This document shows positions 28,497-39,225 of a stretch of 64,000 nucleotides of DNA, piece by piece; within the stretch, counting starts at the first letter, position 1, and each line of letters starts with the position of its first letter. A program made the translations under genes and the position numbers. The notes under the pieces were generated by a model, which was not told where the DNA came from, did no database searches, and was given only the letters and a program-made list of their open reading frames with translations. This DNA is from a bacterium (GTDB lineage: Bacteria; Bacteroidota; Ignavibacteria; Kapaibacteriales; UBA7675): assembly GCA_030430495.1 (NCBI GenBank), contig JAUIKM010000006.1, forward strand, positions 1-64,000, read 5' to 3'.

Positions 28497-30455
28497 ATGT
28501 TAACACTTACACGCAGTCAGGGCCTGGCTTTCTTTGCCGCGTTGCTGCTCGCCTTTGGCGGAATTACCGCCTGCGGCGGCGGCGGTCACGAAGAAGTCGT
28601 GACGGACGCCGGCAACCACGACGACGGAATGCTTGACGAAAGCAGTATTCCGGCTGAACTGGGCGGCAACGGATTTGAAGAAATTGCCGACTCGCTCGGT
28701 TTTGCCACAGGCGGTTACTCCGCCGAGCAGCTGGCACTCCTGACCGGCGCCAATGCCAAAAAAGGCGGTAAACTCCACAAGACCATCACGCGCTTTGTCC
28801 TGACCTTCCGGCCCTTTTTCTGCGGTCCCAATGCCAACTACAGCGAAAACAAAATGTTTTCGGACTTCTGCTACGAGGGCCTCGTTAACATCAATGCCAT
28901 TGACCTGAATCTGACTCCCTGGCTGGCGTCGCACTGGAAAATCCACGACGACTCGCTTACCTACGACTTCCGCATCAACCCCAAAGCGAAATTTTCCAAC
29001 GGCACGCCCGTGCGCGCGCGCGACATCGTCGCGACCTGGCAACTGCTCGTCGAAGACGACCTGCAGTCGCCCAGCATGAAAGTTTCCTACAGCAAATTTG
29101 AAGAGCCCGAAATCCTCAGTCCGCTGATGGTCCGGGTCAAAAGCAAAGAAAACAACTGGCGCGCCATCCTGACGCTCGGCGGCATGGCCATTATGTCCGC
29201 CGATGAGATTGGCGACCTGACGGCCACTGAGTTTGTCGATGGATTCAACAACGCGCCGCCGATTGGTTCCGGGCCCTACATCGTCAAGCCGGAGAACATC
29301 GTAAACCAGCGTTCCTATGCGCTGACGCGCCGTGAGGACTACTGGAACTGGAGCGATCCCTACTACAGCAAAACGCACAACTTTGACCGCATTGAACTCG
29401 AGGTAGTGCGCGACAATCCGACGCTGGAATTTCAGAAGTTCATCAAAGGTGAGCAGGACTATTTCTACTTCACCAGCGGCACGATTGAAGACTGGGTAAA
29501 CACGGACGAAGAGTCGTACAAAATGGGCTGGTTCAAGAAAATGCGCGTCGAAACGAGTGGCCCCTCCGGCATGTGGGGATATGTGCTCAACCTGCGCAAA
29601 CCGCCCTTTGACGACATCAATATGCGTAAGGCATTTTCCTACCTGAATCCGCGCGAACGCTATATCAAAGCCGCACTCTACAACGAGTACGAGGCGGAGG
29701 ATTCCTACTACGATCAATCGCCCTATGCCAATCCCGACAACCCATTAGTGCGCTACGACCCGTCCAAGGCGGCCGAGTTCCTGAAAGCCTCAGGCTGGAC
29801 CGAGCGCAATGGCGACGGCTTTTTGACGCGCGACGGACAGGTCCTGGAGGTTGATCTGAACATCGTTAAACCTGTCGAAAAATTCGTAACGCCTTACCAG
29901 GAGGCCCTGCGCGCCGCCGGGATCAAGCTGAATGTGAACTATATCGACGGCAACACCAACTCCAAAAACGCGCAGGAACGCATCTTTACCATGTACTGGG
30001 CCGTCATGGGGTCGACGGTGTTCCCGCATCCGCGTACATCGTTCCACGGTGAGCTGGCCGAGAAGAACAACAACAACAATTGGTGGGGATATTCTAACCC
30101 GACCGTTGACAGCCTGATTGAAGTCTATGATAAAATGTACGAACCTGCCACGCGCATCAAACTCGTGCAACAGATCGACAAACTGCTGATGGAAGACTAT
30201 CTTACCGTCATGCTGTACAACACAAAAGGTATCAAGATCGGCTACTGGGACAAGTTCGGATTCCCGCCGCACCGCTACTCGCGCTTTTGCCAGGCAGGTG
30301 ACAACCTGGACGAGGCGATTCGCTTCTGGTGGTACGACGCCGACCGCGCCAAAAAACTTGAAGAAGCCATGGCTGCCGGCACGCCGCTCGATCCGCCGTC
30401 ACAGCCCTACACCGTGTATGACTTCTGGCGCAACCAATACAAAGATCCTTCGTGA
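28497..30455 (+). CDS. Peptide/oligopeptide ABC transporter substrate-binding lipoprotein 1 (SBP family 5)
   Basis: 652 aa. It has a signal peptide with lipobox (LLLAFGGITACGGGG) and a family-5 solute-binding domain (LHKTITRFVLTFRPFFCGPN, YRFRI-like DFRINPKAKFSNGTPVRARD, SGPYIVKPENI). It binds peptides or small solutes in the periplasm and delivers them to the permeases downstream. AGGAGGATCG precedes the start. The next gene is a paralogue of almost identical length (654 aa). Confidence 0.92.
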   Translation: MLTLTRSQGLAFFAALLLAFGGITACGGGGHEEVVTDAGNHDDGMLDESSIPAELGGNGFEEIADSLGFATGGYSAEQLALLTGANAKKGGKLHKTITRFVLTFRPFFCGPNANYSENKMFSDFCYEGLVNINAIDLNLTPWLASHWKIHDDSLTYDFRINPKAKFSNGTPVRARDIVATWQLLVEDDLQSPSMKVSYSKFEEPEILSPLMVRVKSKENNWRAILTLGGMAIMSADEIGDLTATEFVDGFNNAPPIGSGPYIVKPENIVNQRSYALTRREDYWNWSDPYYSKTHNFDRIELEVVRDNPTLEFQKFIKGEQDYFYFTSGTIEDWVNTDEESYKMGWFKKMRVETSGPSGMWGYVLNLRKPPFDDINMRKAFSYLNPRERYIKAALYNEYEAEDSYYDQSPYANPDNPLVRYDPSKAAEFLKASGWTERNGDGFLTRDGQVLEVDLNIVKPVEKFVTPYQEALRAAGIKLNVNYIDGNTNSKNAQERIFTMYWAVMGSTVFPHPRTSFHGELAEKNNNNNWWGYSNPTVDSLIEVYDKMYEPATRIKLVQQIDKLLMEDYLTVMLYNTKGIKIGYWDKFGFPPHRYSRFCQAGDNLDEAIRFWWYDADRAKKLEEAMAAGTPLDPPSQPYTVYDFWRNQYKDPS

Positions 30456-30466
30456 CATATCCAATC

Positions 30467-30497
30467 CGCCGCGCCGACATCAACTGTCGGCGCGGCG
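30467..30497. promoter_or_regulatory. 13-bp perfect hairpin between the two binding-protein genes
   Basis: A perfect 13-bp stem (CGCCGCGCCGACA/TGTCGGCGCGGCG, loop TCAAC) lies 12 bp after the stop of the first gene. No T-run follows, so it is more likely a processing or stability hairpin, or a partial attenuator, than a full terminator. Confidence 0.6.
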
Positions 30498-30541
30498 CTG
30501 ATAGTTAAACCTTTTCAACCTATCACAACGGTAGCAGAGAA

Positions 30542-32506
30542 ATGACATCTCGTTCCTCCACTTTGCAGATTCTGCTTCTTGCGCTGGTTTTCAGTCTTGC
30601 GGCCTGCGGCGAAAAAACAGCAAATGACGGTCACGACAATGAAGACGCAATGCTGGACGACTCCGGACTGACCGGCGACATAGGCGGTCTCACCGCCGAG
30701 CAGGGCGGTCAGGGTTTTGAAGCCATTGCCGCCGACATGGGATTTGAAACAGTCGAACCCACCCCCGAAGTCCTTAAGTATCTCGGCAGCCCCCAGGCCG
30801 AAACCGGAGGTCAGTTCCGCTACATTATTACGCGCTTTCCGCTGACGTTCAGGCCGCTCGGCTACGGCGAAAACGCGCAGTACACGGAAAACAAATTTGT
30901 GTCCGAACTGTGCTACGAACCGCTCCTGCGCATCAATCACGTGACGCTGGAGTTTCTGCCGGCTCTGGCCACGCACTGGAAAATTTCCGAAGACAAGCTG
31001 ACGTATACCTTCCGGCTGGACCCGCGCGCGCGCTTCTGGGATGGTCGCCCCGTGACCGCCGAGGATGTGATCGCCACCTGGGAATTGCTGGTGGATGAAG
31101 ATATTAAACAGCCTGCCATTCGACTGGTGATGAACGAATTTGAGCGTCCCGTCGCAGAGAGCCCGCTCCTCGTGACGGTTAAAGCCAAAGAGCCCAAATG
31201 GGCGAACTTCATCAATTTTGCGAACAGCATGCCGATCGTATCGGCCGCCGCGATTGCGCCGCTCACCGGTTCCGAATTCCTCGACAAGTTTAACTACGAA
31301 CTGATCCCCGGAACGGGCGAGTACGTCATCAATCCCGAAGATATTAACAAGGGAACGAGCTATATCTTTACCCGGCGCGACGACTACTGGGCCAAAGACG
31401 ATCCCTTCCGCCGTTACCAGGGTAACTTTGATCGCATTCGCCTTGACGTTGTGGTCGACAATGAGGGGCTGGAATACGAGCGCTTCAAGAAGGATGAACA
31501 GGACCTGTTCTACTTCACCAGCAGCTCGATGGAAAACTGGATGAACGACAACAACTACGACGCAATGGCCAATGCCTGGGTCGTCAAAAAGCGCGTTCAC
31601 ACGGACGGTCCCGGCGGTTCCTGGGGTATTTCCTTTAACATGCGCAAGCCGCCTTTTGACGACATCCGCATGCGCCAGGTCTTTACCTACATGCTGAACC
31701 GTCAGGAGTTTATTAACAAACGCCTGTACGACGAGTACGTGCCGCTCGACTCCTATTTCGAGGGGTCGATCTACAAAAATCCCGACAATCCGGTCATTCG
31801 ATTTGATCCCGACAAAGTAACCGCCCTGCTGCGCGAAATGGGTTATGCCAAACGCAACCAGGAAGGCTACGTGGTTAACAGCAAAGGACAGACGATCGAG
31901 CTCACGCTTAACATTGTTAAAGCGGCTGAGATGTTCGTGGTGCCTTTTCAGGAAGACTTGCGCACCGTCGGCATCAAGTTGAACATTGAATACGGCGACC
32001 AGAACGCCCAGTTCAAGAACGCAATGGAGCGCAACTTCAGCATGTTCTGGAATAATCTTTCGGGTGTTGTGTTCCCCGATCCACGCACGAGCCTGCTGTC
32101 CGAATTGGCCGACGCCAACAACAACTGGAACGTGGAAGGTGTCAGCGACCCGCGTATCGATGAACTGATTGCCGAGTACGACACGACCTTTGCAATACAG
32201 CGCCGCATTGAGATTATTCGCGAGCTGGACAAGATGCAGATGGAGATGTACAAGAAGATCCTTTTGTACAAACCCAAAGGCATCAAGGTAGCGCACTGGG
32301 ATCGCTTCGGAATGCCCGCTTATGTGTATGAGCGCATCACGCAGCCGGGCGATCACTACGTTGCGATTTTCCTCTATTGGTGGCTCGACAAGGATAAAGA
32401 TCGCCGTTTGTCCGCCGCCAGAGCCGAAGGCAAAGCGCTCGGCTCGTATCAGGGTGTTGAAGACATTAATTACTGGGCCGACTTCGGTGACGTCAGTACC
32501 CAATAG
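30542..32506 (+). CDS. Peptide/oligopeptide ABC transporter substrate-binding lipoprotein 2 (SBP family 5)
   Basis: 654 aa. The signal peptide ends in lipobox (LVFSLAACGEK). The solute-binding domain is similar in every landmark to that of the first protein (FRYIITRFPLTFRPLGYGEN, FRLDPRARFWDGRPVTAED, RMRQVFTYMLNRQEF), so the two arose by duplication. The two proteins probably widen the substrate range of one transporter. oppB follows after 154 bp. Confidence 0.92.
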   Translation: MTSRSSTLQILLLALVFSLAACGEKTANDGHDNEDAMLDDSGLTGDIGGLTAEQGGQGFEAIAADMGFETVEPTPEVLKYLGSPQAETGGQFRYIITRFPLTFRPLGYGENAQYTENKFVSELCYEPLLRINHVTLEFLPALATHWKISEDKLTYTFRLDPRARFWDGRPVTAEDVIATWELLVDEDIKQPAIRLVMNEFERPVAESPLLVTVKAKEPKWANFINFANSMPIVSAAAIAPLTGSEFLDKFNYELIPGTGEYVINPEDINKGTSYIFTRRDDYWAKDDPFRRYQGNFDRIRLDVVVDNEGLEYERFKKDEQDLFYFTSSSMENWMNDNNYDAMANAWVVKKRVHTDGPGGSWGISFNMRKPPFDDIRMRQVFTYMLNRQEFINKRLYDEYVPLDSYFEGSIYKNPDNPVIRFDPDKVTALLREMGYAKRNQEGYVVNSKGQTIELTLNIVKAAEMFVVPFQEDLRTVGIKLNIEYGDQNAQFKNAMERNFSMFWNNLSGVVFPDPRTSLLSELADANNNWNVEGVSDPRIDELIAEYDTTFAIQRRIEIIRELDKMQMEMYKKILLYKPKGIKVAHWDRFGMPAYVYERITQPGDHYVAIFLYWWLDKDKDRRLSAARAEGKALGSYQGVEDINYWADFGDVSTQ

Positions 32507-32660
32507 GGCCTTCGGCAGGAGCGGTTCCCGTCGACTGCGCGTTTGTTCGGCGCAGCAAGGGAAGCGCGGGCGTATTATTTTTGCAATTTCCAGCCTAATA
32601 TCTAACTTGCGCCCGCCGCAACGAGCGTGCGGGGCTTGTTTTGAACTTACGTAACCGATT

Positions 32661-33899
32661 ATGACCGAATATTTTATTCGACGGCTCCTGCTGGCCGTTC
32701 CCACTTTCTTTATCAGCACGTTAATTGTGTTCGGCATTGTGCAGGGAGCGCCGGGCGGACCGTTGGAGCAACAGCTTCAACAGTTGAAAAATCAGACTGC
32801 TGAACAGGGTGGCGGCAACAGTATTGGTCAGACCGAGATCCCGCCAAGCGAGGTCGCCAAACTCGAGCGATACTACCACTTCCACGAACCCTTCTTTGTT
32901 CGCTACCTCATCTGGCTGGGGCTGTGGCAACGCAACGAACTCGATTTCAGCGTCACGATTGGCGAAGCGCGTAAGATTGGCGGCGGTAAACGCGCCGTTG
33001 TTGAACAGCCTTCGCCCGGTCAGTTCCGCGTCCTGGACGCGAACGACCGGACAAAAGAACTCGACGGCTGGGAAGTGGAAATGATGGAGATTGAAGGTGA
33101 AGCGCCGCAGCCGCGCCTCGTCAAAAAGGCCTATGCCGGCATCCTGACCTTTTACTTCGGCGAGTCGTTTCAATACAACGAACCCGTCGGTGACCTGATC
33201 GCGGATCGTTTTCCGGTGTCGTTCCAGTTTGGTCTGATCGGTTTTATCCTGGCTTATACTGTTTGTATTTACATGGGAATCCTGAAAGCGCTCAACCACG
33301 GCGGCGCTTTTGACTTTGGTACCAGCGTCATTGTGTTTGTCGGTTATTCGATTCCGGGCTGGGCGCTCGGCGCGGTGATGCTCGTGCTCTTCGGCGGCGG
33401 TTCTTTTCTCGATATCTTTCCGCTCGGGAACTTCCAGTCGGAGAATTACCTGGAACTGTCGTTCTTCGACAAGTTTCTGGATCGCGCTTATCACTTTATT
33501 CTGCCGACGATTGCATACACGATTGCCCAGTTTGCCACGCTCACGATGCTCACGAAGAACTCTCTGCTCGAAAACTTGAGCAAGGACTACGTGCGCACGG
33601 CATTTGCCAAGGGCCTTCGTGAAAAACGCGTCGTATGGGTGCACGCGCTGCGCAACAGCCTGATTCCCATCGCCTCGCGCATCGGCGGCGTTATCGGATT
33701 ATTTGTAGCCAGTTCGTACCTGATTGAACTGGTGTTTAACATCGATGGACTCGGCAAGTTGTCCTTCCAGGCCATTCTGGCACGCGATTACAACATTGTA
33801 TTCGCCTTTGCGGTCATCAGCGTCATTCTCTTGATTCTGGGGCAGATGTTGTCCGACCTGGCGCTGTCGTTTGTCAACCCGCGAATTCGGTTCAAGTAG
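32661..33899 (+). CDS. oppB: ABC transporter permease, Opp/Dpp B type
   Basis: 412 aa, an inner-membrane permease of the peptide importer. It begins MTEYFIRRLLLAVPTFFIST and carries the EAA cytoplasmic loop (SKDYVRTAFAKGLREKRVVW then HALRNSLIP). Typical OppB proteins are about 310 aa; the extra 100 residues lie between membrane segments 1 and 2 (about residues 35-175), a soluble insertion on the outer face, as seen in YejB-type relatives. It pairs with the C-type permease 15 bp later. Confidence 0.93.
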   Translation: MTEYFIRRLLLAVPTFFISTLIVFGIVQGAPGGPLEQQLQQLKNQTAEQGGGNSIGQTEIPPSEVAKLERYYHFHEPFFVRYLIWLGLWQRNELDFSVTIGEARKIGGGKRAVVEQPSPGQFRVLDANDRTKELDGWEVEMMEIEGEAPQPRLVKKAYAGILTFYFGESFQYNEPVGDLIADRFPVSFQFGLIGFILAYTVCIYMGILKALNHGGAFDFGTSVIVFVGYSIPGWALGAVMLVLFGGGSFLDIFPLGNFQSENYLELSFFDKFLDRAYHFILPTIAYTIAQFATLTMLTKNSLLENLSKDYVRTAFAKGLREKRVVWVHALRNSLIPIASRIGGVIGLFVASSYLIELVFNIDGLGKLSFQAILARDYNIVFAFAVISVILLILGQMLSDLALSFVNPRIRFK

Positions 33900-33914
33900 G
33901 AATTGCAGTCGAGC

Positions 33915-35069
33915 ATGAAAGAAAGCAAAACCCAAAAGCCCGATACATCAGCCGCTAAAACGAACTCAAAAAACGCCGGCGCGAAACCGGTCAGCGTGAT
34001 GCAGCGCCGCTGGCGCAAGTTCAAAAGCATCAAACGCGGCTACTACTCGTTCTGGATCATGATCGTAATGTACGCTCTGTCCTTCCTGTTGCCCGTGCTG
34101 GTCAACAACAAGGCGCTGATGGTGCATTACGAAGGTGAAACCTATTTTCCCGCATTGCGCGATCTCATCGGCCTTTCGTCCTATTACAGCGGCGAACAGT
34201 TTGGCCAGACCAGCGCCGTGCAGGGCAACGAAGCCAACTACCGCGATCTGCGGGATCAATTTGAGGCGGAGGACAGCGGCAACTGGGTTGTTATGCCCCT
34301 CTATCCCTTCGGGCCGATCGAAAACCTCAGCATCGAGGAAAACCAGGTCTTTGCCGCGCCGTTTGAATCCAAAAACGACTCCCGTCCGCGTTTGCTCGGA
34401 ACGGACGACGTCGGCCGCGATGTGTTCTCGCGCATGGCCTATGGATTCAACGTCTCAATCTCCTTTGCTCTGATCGTCGCCATTGTTGCTTATCTGATCG
34501 GCGTGCCCTTCGGCGCGCTGTCCGGCTATTTTGGCGGCTGGATCGACATTCTGTTGCAGCGCGTGGTTGAAATCTGGCTGGCGCTGCCTTTCCTCTTTCT
34601 CATCATTATTGTCGTCGCGCTTCTGGGGCCAAGTTTTACGCTCCTCGTTTCCTTGCTGGCCGCTTTTGGTTGGCTTTCGGTTTCGATCCTGATGCGCGCC
34701 GAATTCTATCGCGAAAAATCGATGGACTACGTGGCCGCCGCCGTTTCTATCGGCGTGCCGACCCACAAAATCCTGCTGAAACACATCCTGCCGAACGCGC
34801 TGGTGCCGATTATCACGTATTTCCCCTTTGCAATCGTGGCGGGAATCACGCAGCTCGTCAGTCTTGACTTCCTCGGTTTTGGACTGCCGCCTCCGGCGCC
34901 GAGCTGGGGACAGATGGTCGGCGTTGGCTTGAAGTATATCACAACCGGGTACTGGTGGCTGGTGCTTGCACCGCTGACGGCCATGTTTATGACCCTGTTG
35001 CTGACGGTATTTATCGGAGAAGGCGTCCGCGAAGCCTACGATCCGAAAACATTCTCGCGTCTGCGCTAG
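33915..35069 (+). CDS. oppC: ABC transporter permease, Opp/Dpp C type
   Basis: 384 aa. It has a basic N-terminal tail, a membrane helix (SFWIMIVMYALSFLLPVLV), a soluble insertion of about 110 residues (LRDLIGLSSYYSGEQ, NWVVMPLYPFGP), then the permease domain with DDVGRDVFSRMAYG and EAA-type loop (MDYVAAAVSIGVPTHKILLK). The C-terminus VREAYDPKTFSRLR is the usual OppC end. Like oppB it is longer than classical members because of the insertion. The ATG at 33915 is preferred to the upstream TTG at 33903. Confidence 0.93.
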   Translation: MKESKTQKPDTSAAKTNSKNAGAKPVSVMQRRWRKFKSIKRGYYSFWIMIVMYALSFLLPVLVNNKALMVHYEGETYFPALRDLIGLSSYYSGEQFGQTSAVQGNEANYRDLRDQFEAEDSGNWVVMPLYPFGPIENLSIEENQVFAAPFESKNDSRPRLLGTDDVGRDVFSRMAYGFNVSISFALIVAIVAYLIGVPFGALSGYFGGWIDILLQRVVEIWLALPFLFLIIIVVALLGPSFTLLVSLLAAFGWLSVSILMRAEFYREKSMDYVAAAVSIGVPTHKILLKHILPNALVPIITYFPFAIVAGITQLVSLDFLGFGLPPPAPSWGQMVGVGLKYITTGYWWLVLAPLTAMFMTLLLTVFIGEGVREAYDPKTFSRLR

Positions 35070-35143
35070 TCGATCGGTTATCCGGGTCGGACATCCGGCG
35101 AAGACAACTCCCGCGGCGCAACGCACATCGGCATCAACAACGA

Positions 35144-36207
<1,064 letters not shown>

Positions 36208-36211
<4 letters not shown>

Positions 36212-37224
36212 GCGACAATAAACGACAGCCCCTGCTCGAAGTCCGCAACCTGAAAGTGCATTTCCCGATTTTCGGCGGCATCATGCAGCGCCGCGTCGGC
36301 GACGTCAAAGCCGTCGACGGCGTCAGTTTTACGCTGTACAGAGGCGAAACGCTGGGACTGGTGGGCGAGTCCGGCTGCGGTAAGACCACCGTGGGCCGCG
36401 CCATCATCAATATTTTGCGTCACGTCTCCCCCGACGTGACGGTCGAAGGTGAAATCCTTTATCATTTCAAGGGGAAAACGGTCGACCTGGCGCACATGAG
36501 CAAGTCCGAAATGTTGCCCTACCGCAGCCAGGTGCAGATGATCTTCCAGGATCCCTATTCCTCGCTCAACTCGCGTCTGACCGTGCGTCAGATCGTTGCC
36601 GAGCCGATGGAATTGCACATGCCGAACCTCAAGCGCAACGAAGTCGATGAGCGCGTTGAAGATTTGCTCGACAAGGTCGGCCTGCAGCCCGAGTACGCCA
36701 TGCGGTTTCCGCACGAGTTTTCGGGCGGTCAGCGTCAGCGCATCGGCATTGCGCGCGCCCTGTCCACGAATCCGGACATCATCATCTGCGATGAGCCCGT
36801 TTCCGCGCTGGACGTGTCGGTGCAGGCTCAGGTCATCAACCTGATGGAAGACCTGCAGAAAGAATTTGACCTCTCATACCTGTTTATTGCGCACGACCTT
36901 TCCGTCGTGGAGCACATCAGCGATCGGATTGCGGTGATGTATCTCGGCAATGTCGCTGAGATCGGCACAGCCGACGACGTGTACTTCAAGCCGAAGCACC
37001 CATACAGCAAGGCGCTGCTCTCCGCCGTGCCCGTCGCCGATCCGAATCGTCGCGATCGCAAACGGCAGGTGCTCGAAGGCGACATTCCAACGCCGCTGGC
37101 CAAACCCTCCGGCTGCGGCTTCCGCACGCGCTGCCCGATTGCGCGGCAGGAATGCGCTGAAAATGTGCCCGAACTGATCGACAAGGGCGGCGAGCAAATG
37201 GTGGCCTGTCCCTATGTGGAATGA
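36208..37224 (+). CDS. oppF: Oligopeptide ABC transporter ATP-binding protein, F subunit
   Basis: 338 aa, the second ATPase of the importer. Walker A GESGCGKTTVGRAI, Q-loop FQDPYSSLNSR, signature FSGGQRQRIGIA, Walker B IIICDEPVSALD, H-loop AHDLSVVEH, and the Cys-rich end (SGCGFRTRCPIARQEC). GGAGGG precedes the start. Last gene of the six-gene operon 28497-37224, followed by a strong terminator. Confidence 0.95.
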
Positions 37225-37260
37225 CGACGCGCCCGGATTGCGGCGTTTTGTTGAAAATAG

Positions 37261-37297
37261 AAAGAGCTTCCGGAGTAATCCGGAAGCTCTTTTTTTT
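37261..37297 (+). terminator. Strong intrinsic terminator of the peptide-transporter operon
   Basis: A 12-bp stem AGAGCTTCCGGA/TCCGGAAGCTCT with loop GTAA is flanked by A-rich sequence and followed by a run of eight T. It can also work for the convergent minus-strand gene. Confidence 0.92.
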
Positions 37298-37445
37298 ATA
37301 TGCGTGTTTCCATTGCCTTCAGGCGGGGGGGACCTGTGATGCGCAGTGTCCGGGCGTCCTTCCGTCGTCAAGTTTGGCCGGCCGCGGCCTGGCTGCTTCC
37401 GCCGTTCGCTGTTTCAGGCATCTGAAAGCGGCTGTGCATTCAGGT

Positions 37446-37880
37446 TCATTGTTCGCTGCTGCCGCGCTTCTCGCGCTTGCCTCGCCGCTCTTTGCGCTCA
37501 CCGCGATTTTCACGGCGTTTTTCGGCTATTTCTTCAAGCTTGCTCAGCTGTTCGGCGTTGAGCACCGCTTTGATCTGTTCGCGGCTGTCTTCGCGGATGG
37601 CCCGCATGGCCTCGCGTTTGGCCTGGCGGTCGCCGTCCTGGTCGCGCAGGGCTTCGGCCTGTGTTTGGGCGTTTTCCAGGATTACGCGTATCTGGTTCGC
37701 CTGGTCGCCGGAGAGCTCCAGGTGCTCGGTCATTTTTTCGATGCGTTGGTCCACATTGCCGCCGCGCTCGCCGTCGTGTTTATGGCCGCCGCCGCGGGCC
37801 TGGACGGCGGGCGCAAAGACGAGGGCAAATAACAAACTGCCGAGGATCAGGGCTGCGTTGCGCAATTTCAGCGTTTTCAT
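37446..37880 (-). CDS. Small secreted Spy/LTxxQ-like protein 1
   Basis: 144 aa. A signal peptide (LILGSLLFALVFAPAVQARG) is followed by a helical protein with two LTxxQ-type sites (LELSGDQANQIRVILEN and LNAEQLSKLEEIAEK), the layout of periplasmic Spy/CpxP chaperone-like proteins. The charged Arg/Glu/Lys/Gly-rich tail is unusual. Three genes with this pattern stand in a row (37446, 37962, 38525). The function in this genus is unknown; envelope stress chaperone is inference. Confidence 0.6.
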   Translation of the reverse strand: MKTLKLRNAALILGSLLFALVFAPAVQARGGGHKHDGERGGNVDQRIEKMTEHLELSGDQANQIRVILENAQTQAEALRDQDGDRQAKREAMRAIREDSREQIKAVLNAEQLSKLEEIAEKRRENRGERKERRGKREKRGSSEQ

Positions 37881-37961
37881 GACATTCTCTCCCGAGTGAT
37901 GTGTTCAATGCGCGAACTGTCGTCCGTTTAGCCGCTTAGAGAGACGCCCGCCGCAAATGGT

Positions 37962-38387
37962 TTAAATCAGGGAGCCGAAGGGAAATTTATTGTGGAATTT
38001 CTCGCTGATCACAAGGTACTGGACATATTGCTGCGGCTGCAGCGCGTCGCGCAACTCCGTGTCGAACTTCGTGCGGCGCTTCGCCGCGAACTTTTTCTTC
38101 CAGGCCTCCTGAGATCCGAGCGCGTTGAACTCCTCATAGGACTCGTAACAGTTGGCCGCCACGATGTCCTCAATGCCCGGCAGTTGGGCGTCCGTTAATT
38201 TTAGCTTGCGCTGCAGGAAGTCGACGCGTTCAGCGATCAGCTGTTTGAAATTGATGCTGTCTTTGGACGGAGTCAACTGCGGAAGGTTTTGCTCCTGTTT
38301 CTGCGAGCCGGCGGAGACGGCGGGACAAACAAGAAAATTCATGCAAGCCGGGATCAGAAGAAAGAGGAAATAGTGGAAACGTCGCAT
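37962..38387 (-). CDS. Small secreted LTxxQ-like protein 2
   Basis: 141 aa. Signal peptide (FHYFLFLLIPACMNFLVCPA, with cleavage near AVSAGS). The mature helical region shows LKLTDAQLPGIEDIVAANCY and LQPQQYVQYLVISEKFHNKF, again the spaced L-T/P-x-x-Q sites. Same cluster as the genes on either side. It carries a Cys in the middle of the helix that neither neighbour has. Confidence 0.55.
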   Translation of the reverse strand: MRRFHYFLFLLIPACMNFLVCPAVSAGSQKQEQNLPQLTPSKDSINFKQLIAERVDFLQRKLKLTDAQLPGIEDIVAANCYESYEEFNALGSQEAWKKKFAAKRRTKFDTELRDALQPQQYVQYLVISEKFHNKFPFGSLI

Positions 38388-38456
38388 TAAACAAACCTGT
38401 TGCGGCTCCCGTGTTAAAGGAGCTGGTTAAACAAAGAGTTAAACGGAAGCTGATAC

Positions 38457-38488
38457 AAAAAGGGCGCACCACAAATTGCGATGCGCCC
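38457..38488 (-). terminator. Terminator downstream of LTxxQ-like gene 3
   Basis: The stem GGGCGCA/TGCGCCC (38462-38468/38482-38488), read on the minus strand, is followed by a run of five T (38457-38461). Confidence 0.75.
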
Positions 38489-38524
38489 GTGTTTCTGTTG
38501 TTGTACCACGTCTGAACGGGCGTT

Positions 38525-39040
38525 TTATTTGCCGTTGCCGCGTGTGCCGCGTTTCTGCTGGTCTTTTGCGTCTTTGGCGCGGTCGGCGTTTTTGCGTTGA
38601 CCCTTTTTGTTCATGTCGGCAAAGGTGGCGGCCTGCTCGTCCGTCAGGACGGCCGTCACGGCTGCGTCGAACTGCAGGTCGGCTTCGAGTTTAATCTCGC
38701 GATACTCGTCGCGTTTGGCGCGTTTGTCGCGTGCGTCCAGCATGGTTTGTTCGCGGACTTCAATCAGTGTGCGGACGGTGTCCTGCTGTTGTTCGGTCAG
38801 CGTCAATTTTTCCGTCAGCACTTTGAGGATTTTATTGACTTTTTTATCCAGCTGTGCTTCAGTGAATTTTTCGGGTTTAACCTTTTTGACGTTTTTGGGG
38901 TTTTTGGCCTGAAGGTCGATCTTCTCGCCCTGCACGGGGATTTTCTCGCCTTGCGCCTGGGCCATGAGCGGTGAGTGGGACAGGCTGCACACAAATCCAA
39001 GGGCGACGCAGATGGTCGCGACTTTAGCAATAAACCTCAT
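38525..39040 (-). CDS. Small secreted Spy/LTxxQ-like protein 3
   Basis: 171 aa with a signal peptide (FIAKVATICVALGFVCSLSH). Sites LTLTEQQQDTVRTLIEVREQ and LTDEQAATFADMNKKGQ match the Spy/CpxP pattern. The mature N-terminus is lysine-rich (NPKNVKKVKPEKFTE) and the C-terminus ends KDQQKRGTRGNGK. The ATG at 39040 is used; the frame is open farther but no credible start lies upstream. Its own terminator at 38457 shows it is a separate transcription unit from the two genes downstream. Confidence 0.6.
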   Translation of the reverse strand: MRFIAKVATICVALGFVCSLSHSPLMAQAQGEKIPVQGEKIDLQAKNPKNVKKVKPEKFTEAQLDKKVNKILKVLTEKLTLTEQQQDTVRTLIEVREQTMLDARDKRAKRDEYREIKLEADLQFDAAVTAVLTDEQAATFADMNKKGQRKNADRAKDAKDQQKRGTRGNGK

Positions 39041-39225
39041 AGCAGTACTCCATGGAGCATTATGATGCTGAGCCGCAGCGCGCGATTTTGCTGGCGCGTC
39101 CGGCAAAACACAAATTTGCGAAAAATTGGAGTGCGAACGCAAAAATTTTTGCAGTCCAGGGACGTGTAAAGCGGTCAAATCTCGACGTGCCGTCGGGACC
39201 AACACAAAAACGAAAGGACAGGGCA

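Noticed and set aside
30515-32737. 740-codon minus-strand frame opposite the second substrate-binding protein
   Set aside because: Shadow of a conserved gene; composition is that of antisense codons and no domain is recognisable.
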